DNA from: an uncultured Eubacterium sp.
Lineage (GTDB): Bacteria; Bacillota; Clostridia; Oscillospirales; Acutalibacteraceae
Reading direction: 5' to 3'
DNA length: 64,000 nucleotides
NCBI RefSeq assembly: GCF_934561735.1
Contig: NZ_CAKTGT010000001.1
Coordinates: 310,001-374,000, forward strand
Part shown: positions 43,772-52,635 of the stretch, piece after piece
How the letters are laid out: each line of letters opens with the position of its first letter
Numbering within the stretch: position 1 is the first letter of the stretch
Translations under genes and position numbers: made by a program
Notes under the pieces: model-generated
Seen by the model: the letters and a program-made list of their open reading frames with translations, nothing else
Database searches by the model: none
What the model was told of the DNA's origin: nothing

Positions 43772-43787
43772 TAAATTAATAATTGTT

Positions 43788-43822
43788 AAAGCCGAGGCGG
43801 AAACTTCGGCTTTTGTTTTTTT
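43788..43822 (+). terminator. Terminator after the aldolase
   Basis: AAAGCCGA with TTCGGCTTT around loop GGCGGAAAC, then TTGTTTTTTT. Confidence 0.75.
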
Positions 43823-43831
43823 AAAAAACTG

Positions 43832-43860
43832 TTGACAATATATATGTTTTTATATATAAT
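43832..43860 (+). promoter_or_regulatory. Consensus promoter of tRNA-Leu
   Basis: TTGACA (43832-43837), 17 bp spacer, TATAAT (43855-43860): both hexamers perfect, 14 bp before the tRNA. Confidence 0.85.
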
Positions 43861-43874
43861 ATAAATACTGATTT

Positions 43875-43961
43875 GCCGGCGTGTCGGAATTGGCAGACGA
43901 GACAGACTCAAAATCTGTTATCCGTTTGGGTGTGTGGGTTCAAGTCCCACCGCCGGCACCA
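43875..43961 (+). tRNA. tRNA-Leu (anticodon CAA)
   Basis: 87 nt class II tRNA with encoded CCA. The acceptor stem GCCGGCG pairs with CGCCGGC; the anticodon loop is CTCAAAA (anticodon CAA, reads UUG) closed by ACAGA/TCTGT; a long variable arm and the T-loop GTTCAAG follow. Own consensus promoter. Confidence 0.95.
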
Positions 43962-44039
43962 GAAAGAGAACGATGAGGACAATCCTTGTCGTTTTTTCTT
44001 TTATATATTGCGTATACTATTATAAAAGGAGATGGTTAT

Positions 44040-45011
44040 ATGTGCACTGCCGCAACCTACAAAACAAAGGATTTTTATTTTGGCAGAACTCTTGATTATG
44101 AATTTTCTTACGGTGACAGCATCACGGTTACACCTCGCAATTATCCGTTTGATTTTCGCTTTGAGGGTAAAAACGACAATCACTATGCCATTATCGGTAT
44201 GGCACATATTGCAAATGACTACCCGCTTTACTATGATGCCGTAAACGAAAAGGGCGTTTGCATTGCAGGGCTTAATTTTGTGGGCAATGCTGTTTATGCA
44301 ACCGAACCTTGCGAGGGCAGGCAAAATGTTGCACAGTTTGAATTTATCCCATGGATTTTGTGCCAATGCAAGGATATGTCGGAAGTGCGTGAACTTCTCG
44401 GCAATATAAATATCACAAACACTCCGTACAATGAACAATTCACTTCCGCACAGCTTCATTATATAATTTGTGACAAAAACGAGTGCATAACCCTTGAATG
44501 TATGGCAGACGGAATGAAGATATATGACAATCCGGTGGGCGTGCTTACAAACAATCCGCCGTTTGATGTGCAGATGTACGAGTTCAGCAAATATATGTCG
44601 CTTTCACCTCAGCAACCAAAGAATAATTATGATTTGGATTTGCAGTATTTCAGCAGGGGAATGGGTGCACTCGGATTGCCGGGCGATTTGTCATCTCCGT
44701 CACGCTTTGCCAAGGTTGCGTTTACAAAACTTAATTCCAAATCTGCCGATGATGAAAAATCAAGCGTCGGTCAGTTCTTTCACATTCTCGGTTCTGTTGA
44801 CCAGCAGCGTGGATGTTGCGAGGTTGCCGACGGCAAGTACGAAATTACGATTTACACATCTTGCTGCAATGCCGACAAGGGCATTTATTACTACACAACC
44901 TATAATTGCCGCAAAATCAATGCGGTTGATATGCACCGTGTTGACCTCGACAGCGACACCCTTTTTGCATATAACATGATTGATGAAGAGGAATTCTTTT
45001 TCCAAAATTGA
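44040..45011 (+). CDS. bsh: Bile-salt-hydrolase-type choloylglycine hydrolase
   Basis: Cleaves the amide bond of glycine- or taurine-conjugated bile acids (or, in relatives, penicillin V). A 323-residue Ntn hydrolase; the start at 44040 (AAGGAGATGGTTAT before it) leaves Cys2 as nucleophile after Met removal. Arg16 and Asp19 (GRTLDY), Asn79 (IAGLNFVG), the Asn pair in GVLTNNPPFDVQ near 174-175 and the Arg in LPGDLSSPSRF near 228 match the bile-salt-hydrolase active site. The motif set favours bile salt over penicillin acylase, but activity is not proven. Single gene with its own terminator; a gut habitat is implied. Confidence 0.88.
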   Translation: MCTAATYKTKDFYFGRTLDYEFSYGDSITVTPRNYPFDFRFEGKNDNHYAIIGMAHIANDYPLYYDAVNEKGVCIAGLNFVGNAVYATEPCEGRQNVAQFEFIPWILCQCKDMSEVRELLGNINITNTPYNEQFTSAQLHYIICDKNECITLECMADGMKIYDNPVGVLTNNPPFDVQMYEFSKYMSLSPQQPKNNYDLDLQYFSRGMGALGLPGDLSSPSRFAKVAFTKLNSKSADDEKSSVGQFFHILGSVDQQRGCCEVADGKYEITIYTSCCNADKGIYYYTTYNCRKINAVDMHRVDLDSDTLFAYNMIDEEEFFFQN

Positions 45012-45024
45012 ATTTGAAGTATTA

Positions 45025-45064
45025 AGAAAACTCCCGAAGCGTATTCGCTTCGGGAGTTGATTTG
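45025..45064. terminator. Terminator between bsh and galE
   Basis: Perfect 11 bp stem CTCCCGAAGCG/CGCTTCGGGAG with a TATT loop; flanked by AAGAAAA and TTGATTTG so it may act in both directions. Confidence 0.8.
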
Positions 45065-45070
45065 TTATTA

Positions 45071-45099
45071 GCGTGGTTCAGGAGCTTTATCGGCAGTCT
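45071..45099 (-). repeat. Dispersed post-stop repeat, copy 4
   Basis: On the minus strand AGACTGCCGATAAAGCTCCT and following bases, starting 2 bp after the galE stop; 27 of 29 identical to the copy at 7052. Confidence 0.7.
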
Positions 45100-45101
45100 T
45101 A

Positions 45102-46118
45102 TTAATCAGGGTAGCCGTTAGGATTTTGACTCTGCCATCTCCAAGAGTCCTCGCACATTTCTTCAATGCCTCTTTCGGCTTTCCAGCCAAGTTCCTTGAG
45201 TGCCTTGGATGGGTCGCTGTAGCAGGTTGCAATGTCGCCGGCTCTGCGTGGCTTGATTGAGTAAGGAATCTTTACGCCGCTTGCCTTTTCAAAAGCGTGA
45301 ACAACATCAAGTACGCTGTATCCGATACCTGTACCGAGGTTGTAGATGAACAAGCCTTTATCCGCTCTAACTTTTTCAACGGCCTTGAGGTGACCGAGTG
45401 CAAGGTCAACAACATGGATGTAATCTCTTACGCCTGTGCCGTCAGGAGTGTCGTAATCGTCACCGAATACGCCGAGTTCTTCTCTCTTGCCGATGGCAAC
45501 CTGAGTGATGTATGGCATAAGGTTGTTTGGAATACCGTTTGGATCTTCACCCATTGTGCCGCTCTTGTGTGCACCGATTGGGTTGAAGTAACGAAGAAGG
45601 CAAATGCTCCAGTCGTTGTCGCTTGCATAAAGGTCTTGGAGCATACATTCAATGATGTACTTTGTTCTGCCGTATGGGTTTGTAACTCCGCCAACCTGCA
45701 TATCTTCGGTGAGAGGAGAAATGTTGTTCATGCCGTAAACGGTAGCCGATGATGAAAATACAATTTTCTTGCAACCGTTGTTACGCATAACATCAAGCAA
45801 AACAAGTGTGCCTGTGATGTTGTTGTCAAAATATTCAAGAGGCTTCACGCAGCTTTCACCGACTGCTTTAAGACCTGCAAAGTGAATAACGCTGTCGATG
45901 TCCTCGGCATCAAACACCTTTTGCATGCCTTCTTTATCTCTGATGTCTACCTGATAGAAAGGGAAGTCCTTTCCTACAAGTGCCTTAATTCTGTCGTAGG
46001 ATGATTTTTTGCAGTTGTAAAGATTATCAACAACAACAACATCAAATCCTGCATTCATAAGTTCAACGCATGTGTGCGAACCGATGTAACCGAGTCCGCC
46101 TGTTACTAATACTGACAT
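45102..46118 (-). CDS. galE: UDP-glucose 4-epimerase
   Basis: Interconverts UDP-glucose and UDP-galactose, linking galactose use (such as sugar released by the alpha-galactosidase at 12293) to envelope glycans. 338 residues, normal length. NAD-binding VTGGLGYIGSHTC at 4-16, the catalytic Ser-Tyr-Lys system in SSSATVYG near 123 and YGRTKYIIE near 149, and the C-terminal RRAGDIATCYSDPSKA near 294 are all present. A TAGGAGGC site precedes the start. Single gene. Confidence 0.95.
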   Translation of the reverse strand: MSVLVTGGLGYIGSHTCVELMNAGFDVVVVDNLYNCKKSSYDRIKALVGKDFPFYQVDIRDKEGMQKVFDAEDIDSVIHFAGLKAVGESCVKPLEYFDNNITGTLVLLDVMRNNGCKKIVFSSSATVYGMNNISPLTEDMQVGGVTNPYGRTKYIIECMLQDLYASDNDWSICLLRYFNPIGAHKSGTMGEDPNGIPNNLMPYITQVAIGKREELGVFGDDYDTPDGTGVRDYIHVVDLALGHLKAVEKVRADKGLFIYNLGTGIGYSVLDVVHAFEKASGVKIPYSIKPRRAGDIATCYSDPSKALKELGWKAERGIEEMCEDSWRWQSQNPNGYPD

Positions 46119-46216
46119 AGCAAATGCCTCCTAATGCTCGGATGTACTAAAGTACATCACAGTTTTTTATTTTATTGACTCAATGCCGATTGGCATTTTT
46201 TACTGTTTGTTACAAA

Positions 46217-47659
46217 TTAATATGCTTTGCCCCAGTATACCATACATTTGGCAGGCTTGCCGCAGCATACGCATTTGTCATCAATATGCTCTTGCTCAAG
46301 CGGAATGCAACGAGAACCTACACCGGTAACTTCCTTTACCTTGTCCTCGCATGCTTCATCGCCGCACCACATAGCTTTTACAAAGCCGTCGCCGTTCTTT
46401 TCAAGGTCGGCAATAATTTCGTCCATATTATGTGCAATGTATGTTCTGCGTTCTCTGTTTTCAAGAGCCTTTTCGTAAATACCCTTGCGTACTTCTTCAA
46501 GTTTTTCAAGGATAACTTCTTCAATTTTGTCAAGAGGAACGATTGTTTTTTCTCTGTTGTGACGGGTAACAACAACGCATTGACCTGCTTCGATATCTCT
46601 CGGACCGAGTTCGATTCTTACAGGAACACCTTTCATTTCGTATTCTGCAAACTTCCAGCCCGGAGTGTTGTTTGAATCGTCAATCTTTGCTCTGCAAACC
46701 TTGTTGAGTCTGTCGCAAAGTTCGTTTGCCGCATCAAGAACACCGTCTTTGTGCTGTGCAACAGGAATAACGATTGCCTGAATAGGTGCAACAGCCGGCG
46801 GAAGAACAAGCCCATTGTCGTCACCGTGTGTCATAATGATTGCACCGATAAGTCTTGTTGTTACACCCCAAGATGTTTGATGAGGATATTGGAGTTGATT
46901 GTTTTTGTCTGCAAACTGAATGTCAAAAGCCTTTGCAAAGCCGTCGCCAAAGTAGTGGCTTGTGCCTGCCTGGAGTGCCTTGCCGTCGTGCATAAGTGCT
47001 TCAATGCAGTATGTTCTTTCCGCACCGGCAAACTTGTCGCTTTCTGTCTTTTGACCTTGGATAACAGGCATAGCCAAATCCTCTTGGCAGAACTTGGTGT
47101 AGATGCCGAGCATTTTTTCTGTTTCTTCAATTGCTTCCTCAGGTGTTGCGTGGAGTGTGTGACCCTCCTGCCACAAGAATTCTCTTGAACGGAGGAACGG
47201 TCTTGTTGTCTTTTCCCATCTTACAACCGATACCCACTGGTTGTAAAGTTTAGGCAAATCTCTGTGAGAATGTACAATGTTTTTGAAGTGCTCGCAGAAA
47301 AGAGTTTCGCTTGTAGGTCTTACGCAAAGACGTTCTTCAAGCTTTTCGTTTCCGCCGTAGGTAACCCATGCACATTCCGGAGCAAAACCCTCAACATGGT
47401 CTGCTTCCTTTTGAAGAAGTGATTCAGGGATAAACATAGGCATACAAACATTTTCGTGACCTGTTGCCTTAAACATTCCGTCAAGTATTCTTTGGATATT
47501 TTCCCAAATTGCGTAGCCGTAAGGTCTGATTACCATACAGCCCTTAACGCTTGTGTATTCGATAAGCTCTGCCTTTTTGCACACATCCGTGTACCATTTG
47601 GCAAAGTCCACATCCATCGATGTGATGTCATCAACCATTTTTTTCTGATTATTTGCCAT
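46217..47659 (-). CDS. proS: Prolyl-tRNA synthetase (short, archaeal-like type)
   Basis: Class II synthetase charging tRNA-Pro. The 480-residue length, lack of the editing insertion, and a C-terminal cysteine-rich zinc-type domain (CGDEACEDK ... CVCCGKPAKCMVYWGKAY) identify the eukaryote/archaeal-like ProRS used by many Firmicutes. Class II motifs are visible in RPTSETLFCEHFKNIV near 112, RWEKTTRPFLRSREFLWQEG near 147 and the ATP site HQTSWGVTTRLIGAIIMTHG near 254. It has an AGGAGAT site 5 bp before the start. No T-box leader is seen upstream. Confidence 0.93.
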   Translation of the reverse strand: MANNQKKMVDDITSMDVDFAKWYTDVCKKAELIEYTSVKGCMVIRPYGYAIWENIQRILDGMFKATGHENVCMPMFIPESLLQKEADHVEGFAPECAWVTYGGNEKLEERLCVRPTSETLFCEHFKNIVHSHRDLPKLYNQWVSVVRWEKTTRPFLRSREFLWQEGHTLHATPEEAIEETEKMLGIYTKFCQEDLAMPVIQGQKTESDKFAGAERTYCIEALMHDGKALQAGTSHYFGDGFAKAFDIQFADKNNQLQYPHQTSWGVTTRLIGAIIMTHGDDNGLVLPPAVAPIQAIVIPVAQHKDGVLDAANELCDRLNKVCRAKIDDSNNTPGWKFAEYEMKGVPVRIELGPRDIEAGQCVVVTRHNREKTIVPLDKIEEVILEKLEEVRKGIYEKALENRERRTYIAHNMDEIIADLEKNGDGFVKAMWCGDEACEDKVKEVTGVGSRCIPLEQEHIDDKCVCCGKPAKCMVYWGKAY

Positions 47660-48085
47660 AACAATCTCCTATATACCATAGTAATTAATTATATACATTA
47701 TATATATCTGCTTCAGCCTTTTATTATAAATGAAAATATCTGAAAAGTAAACCGTTATTTTGATAATTTTACTTTTATTTTTTGCCAAATTTATTTATAC
47801 TTTGAGCTTTTTCCTCTTTGTGTTGATTGATTTTGTGTGATTATTACTGTTTGGAATAGAGTTGTTCATAACTTGTATACAAATAGTAAACAGATTGTTA
47901 ACGGTAGGTATAAAGTTGCACAAAAATAACTAACATTTATTGTATATTTTTATCATACGAATGTCAAAAATATGAAAAAGTCGTATTGCAAAATTTAAAT
48001 TTCGTGGTTATAATGAGAGTAAAAGTAGGTGAAGAAAATAACAATCTTTTCAAACCTGCAAATATATGGAAATGGAGGAATGACG
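47660..48085. other. Divergent AT-rich intergenic region, proS to atp operon
   Basis: 426 bp without a gene. It holds the atp promoter described separately near its right end. The middle is AT-rich, with no repeat or structured element that I can support. Confidence 0.5.
47986..48014 (+). promoter_or_regulatory. Promoter of the ATP synthase operon
   Basis: TTGCAA (47986-47991), 17 bp spacer, TATAAT (48009-48014), about 72 bp before atpB. Confidence 0.65.
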
Positions 48086-48913
48086 ATGGCATTAGCACCT
48101 ATTAGTATGAGCGTCAATTTGCAGGAAGAACTCCAAAAGCAACTCAACATCGACGAAGTGTTCGGCTTTGACATCAAGGGCGTGCATGTAGGCTTTGATG
48201 AGAGCACGGTTGTTTCCTGGATTATTATTGTCGCTGTGACGATTTTGGCTATATTCCTCACCCGAAACTTAAAAGTTCAGGGCGAAATATCCAAGCGTCA
48301 GATGATACTTGAAATGTGCTATGAAAAGGCAGAAGCATTTTTCAAAACCGTAATGGGTCCGAAAGTGGAAAAATACATTCCGTGGCTTATGAGTATGGCT
48401 TTGTTTATCGGTGTGTCCAATATGATTGGACTCCTGGGATTCAAGCCGCCTACAAAAAGTATGCAGGTTACCGCGGCAATGGCACTTACCACAATCGTGC
48501 TCGTAGAATATTGTGCCTTTAAGGATAAAGGTGTCCTCGGCAGGTTTAAGGAATTCACAAAACCTGTGTGGATTGTAACTCCTATCAATATTCTTGAAGT
48601 GTTCACCAAGCCGCTTTCACTTTGTATGCGACTTTTCGGTAACATTATCGCAGCGTTTACCATTATGGAGTTAATCAAAGCGGTTCCGTTTATGAAATTC
48701 GGATTTCCGGCTGTGTTCAGCCTCTACTTCGATTTGTTCGACGGACTGTTGCAAGCGTACATTTTCTGTTTCTTGACAGCTATTTACCTTCAGGAAGCCG
48801 TAGAGGAGTCCGAAGAAGAGCCTAAGGAAGCAAAGAAAATGCGTAAGGCACAAAAGAAAGCCGAGAAATTGGCAAAAAAACAAGCAAAAAAAGAAGCTAA
48901 AGCTGCGGCTTAA
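48086..48913 (+). CDS. atpB: F-type ATP synthase subunit a
   Basis: Membrane stator subunit that forms the proton half-channels beside the c-ring. The start at ATG 48086 has GGAGG at the right distance; the upstream ATGs are too close or lack a site. 275 residues, about five helices, with the essential arginine in LSLCMRLFGNIIAAFTIM near 177-194 and the conserved PINILEVFTKPLSL. The C-terminal 40 residues are unusual: a Lys/Ala/Glu-rich charged tail (EEPKEAKKMRKAQKKAEKLA) not found in typical subunit a. First gene of a seven-product operon; no atpI precedes it. Confidence 0.9.
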   Translation: MALAPISMSVNLQEELQKQLNIDEVFGFDIKGVHVGFDESTVVSWIIIVAVTILAIFLTRNLKVQGEISKRQMILEMCYEKAEAFFKTVMGPKVEKYIPWLMSMALFIGVSNMIGLLGFKPPTKSMQVTAAMALTTIVLVEYCAFKDKGVLGRFKEFTKPVWIVTPINILEVFTKPLSLCMRLFGNIIAAFTIMELIKAVPFMKFGFPAVFSLYFDLFDGLLQAYIFCFLTAIYLQEAVEESEEEPKEAKKMRKAQKKAEKLAKKQAKKEAKAAA

Positions 48914-48952
48914 GCACATAAACAACGATTTATATTTTAAGGAGATAAAATT

Positions 48953-49180
48953 ATGACAGGATCAATTATCGCAATCGGTGCAGGTATTGCACTTTTGTGT
49001 GGACTCGGTGCAGGTATCGGTATCGGTATCGCAACAGGTAAGGCAGTAGAAGCTCAGGCTCGTCAGCCTGAAATGGCAGGTAAAATTCAAACAACACTTA
49101 TTCTCGGTGCGGCTTTGTCCGAAGCAACCGCTATTTACGGCTTGATCGGTGCTATTTTGATTATCTTTATGGTAAAATAG
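48953..49180 (+). CDS. atpE: F-type ATP synthase subunit c
   Basis: Ring-forming proteolipid of 75 residues, two helices joined by the polar loop ARQPEMAGK. The carboxylate is the Glu of ALSEATAIYG near 57. The sodium-type Gln of the first helix (as in Ilyobacter, GQG before AAGK) is replaced by Ile (GIGIGIATGK) and the residue after the Glu is Ala, so the ring looks proton-coupled. AAGGAGAT site before the start; the glycine-rich first helix (GLGAGIGIGI) is normal for ring packing. Confidence 0.93.
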   Translation: MTGSIIAIGAGIALLCGLGAGIGIGIATGKAVEAQARQPEMAGKIQTTLILGAALSEATAIYGLIGAILIIFMVK

Positions 49181-49220
49181 TCAGACCTACCGTTCATTTT
49201 AATTGAAAGGAAATCAGCAA

Positions 49221-49703
49221 ATGTTAAAGTTTGATTTTAATTTGCTTTGGACAATATTCAATCTGATTATATTTTATCTTTTGATGAGATTGTTCCTTAT
49301 CAAGCCTATCAGAAAAACTTTGCAGGCAAGAAAAGAACTCATTGACAATCAGTTCAAGGAAGCCGAGGATACGGTTAATGCCGCAAACGAAAAAATGGCA
49401 GACTATGAGGATAAAATCAAAAATGTCGACACCGAAGCAAAGGAAATTATTTCCGACGCAAGGGACAAGGCAAAGGTTGAATATAACAAAATCCTTGATA
49501 AAGCAAACGATGACGCCGCTAAGATGAAGCAAGATGCTCAAAAGCAAATCAAGCAGGATACCGAAAATGCCCGCAGAGATGTTAAGGAAGAGCTTGCAAA
49601 ACTTGCTATGGAAACGGCACAAAAGGTTGTCGGCGAAAGCGTAAATGCTCAAACAGACGCCGATATTTATAACAAATTTTTAAACGAAAGCAGTGAAGAT
49701 TAA
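49221..49703 (+). CDS. atpF: F-type ATP synthase subunit b
   Basis: Peripheral stalk subunit, 160 residues from ATG 49221 behind GAAAGG. One N-terminal membrane helix (LLWTIFNLIIFYLLMRLFLI), then a long charged coiled coil (residues 30-150) as usual. The stop overlaps the start of the next gene (TAATG), so translation is coupled. Confidence 0.9.
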   Translation: MLKFDFNLLWTIFNLIIFYLLMRLFLIKPIRKTLQARKELIDNQFKEAEDTVNAANEKMADYEDKIKNVDTEAKEIISDARDKAKVEYNKILDKANDDAAKMKQDAQKQIKQDTENARRDVKEELAKLAMETAQKVVGESVNAQTDADIYNKFLNESSED

Positions 49704-51721
49704 TGATTAAAAATCAGGAATTATATATCAAAAAGCTGCTTTCAAATCAAGTAAGCGTCGGCAGTTTGGAGGACGCGTTAAGACTTATGAACGGAAGTGA
49801 GGAACTCCGCACAACTCTTAACAATCCAAACTATAAGACAGAAGAAAAGCAGCAGGTAGTTAACGATTTGTTCTCTCCGTCCGTAAGAGAATTTATGGGC
49901 GAGCTTGCCGAGAACTGCCAATGTGATGACCTCGAGGAACTCATTGAGGCATACATCGTTGAAAGCGACAGACAAAAGAATATCGTTCACGCAACAGTAA
50001 CCTGCACAACTCCTCCGGATGAAAAGCAACTCAAGGGCATTGAGGATTTTGTTCGCAAGGAGATGAATTGCGAAAATGTTGTTGTAGATGTTAAAAAGGA
50101 CGCATCTTTAATCGGCGGTTTTGTAATTGCCGTTGAGGGCAAGGAATACGATTTTTCCCTTAAAACAAAGATGCAAACAATCAAAGACCAAATTCTTCGC
50201 ACGGCAAAGGAAAGCACAGGCGACAACAAAGAAGTGCTTGAGGTTTTGCGTAAGGATGTAAAATCCTTTAAGGACAATCTTCAGGGCGAGGAAGTAGGTC
50301 AGGTAGTTAAGGTCGGCGATAATATCGCAACCGTTGTCGGACTCGGTAACGCAGTATACGGCGAAATCGTTGTATTTGAGGACGGCACAAAGGGCATGGT
50401 TCAAAACATCAACCTTAACTCAATCGGCTGTATCCTTTTCGGTTCGGACGAAGAAATCGAGCAGGGTACAAAGGTTAAGCGTACAAAGAGAAAAGCCGGT
50501 GTACCGGTAGGTGACAAATTTGTCGGCAGAGTTGTTAACGCACTCGGTGAGCCTATCGACGGCTTGGGTGATATTGAAGCAAGCGATTACCGTTTGATTG
50601 AACAGCCGGCTCCGTCAATCGTAGACAGAAAGTCGGTATCAAAGCCTATGGAAACAGGTATTCTTGCAATCGACTCTATGTTCCCGATAGGCAGAGGTCA
50701 GCGTGAACTTATCATCGGTGACCGTCAGACCGGTAAAACTTCCATTGCGGTTGATACAATCATCAACCAAAAGGGCAAGGACACAATCTGTGTTTACAAT
50801 GCTATCGGTCAAAAGGCTTCAACAGTTGCAAAACTTGTTAACACACTTAAAAAGAACGGTGCAATGGATTACACCATCGTTGTTTGCTCAACAGCGTCGG
50901 ATGCGGCATCACTTCAGTACATTTCTCCGTATTCGGCAACGGCTATGGCTGAATACTTTATGTACAAGGGCAAGGATTGCCTTATTGTATATGACGATTT
51001 GAGCAAGCACGCAGTTGCTTATCGTGCAATTTCGCTTCTTCTCGGAAGACCGCCGGGACGAGAGGCTTATCCGGGCGATGTATTCTACTTGCACTCAAGA
51101 CTTCTTGAGCGTTCAAGCCGTTTGAGCGATGAACTCGGCGGCGGTTCGATTACTGCTTTGCCTATTATCGAAACTCAGGCAGGCGACGTATCGGCTTACA
51201 TTCCTACAAATGTTATTTCTATTACAGACGGTCAGATTTATCTTGAAAGCGACCTTTTCTTCTCGGGTCAAAGACCGGCGGTTAATGTCGGACTTTCCGT
51301 ATCCCGTGTAGGCGGTGCGGCTCAGACAAAGGCTATGAAGAAGGCGGCAGGTTCACTCCGTGTAGATTTGGCTCAGTTTAGAGAAATGGAAGTATTTACC
51401 CAGTTCTCATCTGATTTGGATGATGAAACAAAGACTCAGTTGAAGTACGGCGAGGGACTTATGGAACTCCTCAAGCAGCCGCTTACTCATCCTATGTCTT
51501 TGGCACAGCAGGTTGTTACCCTTGTAGGTGCAATCGGCAAAAAATTTGTTGATGTGCCTAAAAACCAAATCAAGAGCTATCAGGGCAAAATGCTTGAATA
51601 TTTTGACACTCATCACAGCGACCTTATGTCGGAAATCAACACACAGCAGGTGCTTGACGATGAGCTTAAAACTTCAATCCTCAATGTGATTGATGAATTC
51701 GGAAAGGCAAATAATGGCTAA
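49703..51721 (+). CDS. atpHA: Fused ATP synthase delta-alpha subunit
   Basis: One uninterrupted 672-residue frame. Residues 1 to ~168 are subunit delta (OSCP), including its C-terminal signature DASLIGGFVIAVEGKEYD near 132. Residues ~175-672 are subunit alpha, complete from its N-terminal helix: GDRQTGKTSIAVDTIINQKG is the P-loop near 346, IVYDDLSKHAVAYR near 430, ISITDGQIYLES near 509 and the arginine finger region NVGLSVSRVGG near 530. There is no Met in the junction (residues 165-195); one in-frame GTG has only a weak upstream site. Normally these are two genes, atpH and atpA. Fusion changes stoichiometry from 1:3 unless processed. Confidence 0.9.
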   Translation: MIKNQELYIKKLLSNQVSVGSLEDALRLMNGSEELRTTLNNPNYKTEEKQQVVNDLFSPSVREFMGELAENCQCDDLEELIEAYIVESDRQKNIVHATVTCTTPPDEKQLKGIEDFVRKEMNCENVVVDVKKDASLIGGFVIAVEGKEYDFSLKTKMQTIKDQILRTAKESTGDNKEVLEVLRKDVKSFKDNLQGEEVGQVVKVGDNIATVVGLGNAVYGEIVVFEDGTKGMVQNINLNSIGCILFGSDEEIEQGTKVKRTKRKAGVPVGDKFVGRVVNALGEPIDGLGDIEASDYRLIEQPAPSIVDRKSVSKPMETGILAIDSMFPIGRGQRELIIGDRQTGKTSIAVDTIINQKGKDTICVYNAIGQKASTVAKLVNTLKKNGAMDYTIVVCSTASDAASLQYISPYSATAMAEYFMYKGKDCLIVYDDLSKHAVAYRAISLLLGRPPGREAYPGDVFYLHSRLLERSSRLSDELGGGSITALPIIETQAGDVSAYIPTNVISITDGQIYLESDLFFSGQRPAVNVGLSVSRVGGAAQTKAMKKAAGSLRVDLAQFREMEVFTQFSSDLDDETKTQLKYGEGLMELLKQPLTHPMSLAQQVVTLVGAIGKKFVDVPKNQIKSYQGKMLEYFDTHHSDLMSEINTQQVLDDELKTSILNVIDEFGKANNG

Positions 51722-52610
51722 TGCAAGAGAAATCCAGGGCAGAATGAAGTCCATCAAGGATACCATGAAAATCACAAATGCGATGTATATGGTGTCCTCA
51801 TCAAAACTTCAAAAAGCCCGCAGAGATTTAAAAAACACAGAGCCTTACTTCTTTATGATTCAAGACAGCCTTGCAAAAATTTTGGATGTTGCCCCGGAGG
51901 TCGGTTCGGCATATTTTGACGGGCGTCCTTACAGGCAGGGTAACGACAGAACGGTTGCGTATCTTGTTCTCACAGCCGATAAGGGCTTGGCAGGTGCTTA
52001 TAACCACAATGTTATCAAGCTTGCCGAGCAAAAGGCAACGGATGACGGTTGCAACAATGTGCTTTTTGTTGTGGGTCAACTCGGCAGACACTTTTTTGAA
52101 AAAAAGGAAATCCCGATTGATATCAATTTTAAATATGCCGCACAAAATCCAACCGTTAACCGTGCAAGGCACATAAGCGAAAAACTTGTTTCAATGTTTC
52201 TTGACAAAAAGATTGACGAGGTGCATGTTATATACACAAAAATGGTCAATTCAATGACAGTAGAAGCGGTTTGCACTCAACTTCTTCCTCTAAAAAAGGA
52301 GAAGATTAATATGCAAAGCAACGAGCTTGTTGCACATTATACCGACGCAACATTTTTGCCCGATGCAAAAACGGCGTTTGATTCAATCGCTCCGAGTTAT
52401 GTTGCCGGCTTTGTGTACGGTGCGCTTGTAGAAAGCTATTGCAGCGAGCACAATGCCCGTATGATGGCTATGCAAAACGCAACGGACAGTGCCACTTCTA
52501 TGATAAGAGATTTGTCCATTCAGTTTAACAGAGCAAGACAGGCGGCTATCACGCAGGAAATCAGCGAGGTTTGCGGCGGTGCAAGCCACGCCTCTCAAAA
52601 TGCTCAATAA
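51714..52610 (+). CDS. atpG: F-type ATP synthase subunit gamma
   Basis: Central rotor shaft, 298 residues. The start is ATG 51714, which overlaps the alpha stop by eight bases; the longer frame upstream lies inside atpA. N-terminal MANAREIQGRMKSIKDTMKI and C-terminal ATDSATSMIRDLSIQFNRAR are the two coiled-coil helices of the shaft. Confidence 0.93.
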   Translation: MANAREIQGRMKSIKDTMKITNAMYMVSSSKLQKARRDLKNTEPYFFMIQDSLAKILDVAPEVGSAYFDGRPYRQGNDRTVAYLVLTADKGLAGAYNHNVIKLAEQKATDDGCNNVLFVVGQLGRHFFEKKEIPIDINFKYAAQNPTVNRARHISEKLVSMFLDKKIDEVHVIYTKMVNSMTVEAVCTQLLPLKKEKINMQSNELVAHYTDATFLPDAKTAFDSIAPSYVAGFVYGALVESYCSEHNARMMAMQNATDSATSMIRDLSIQFNRARQAAITQEISEVCGGASHASQNAQ

Positions 52611-52635
52611 CAACCTTTCAGAAAGGTAAAAAATT

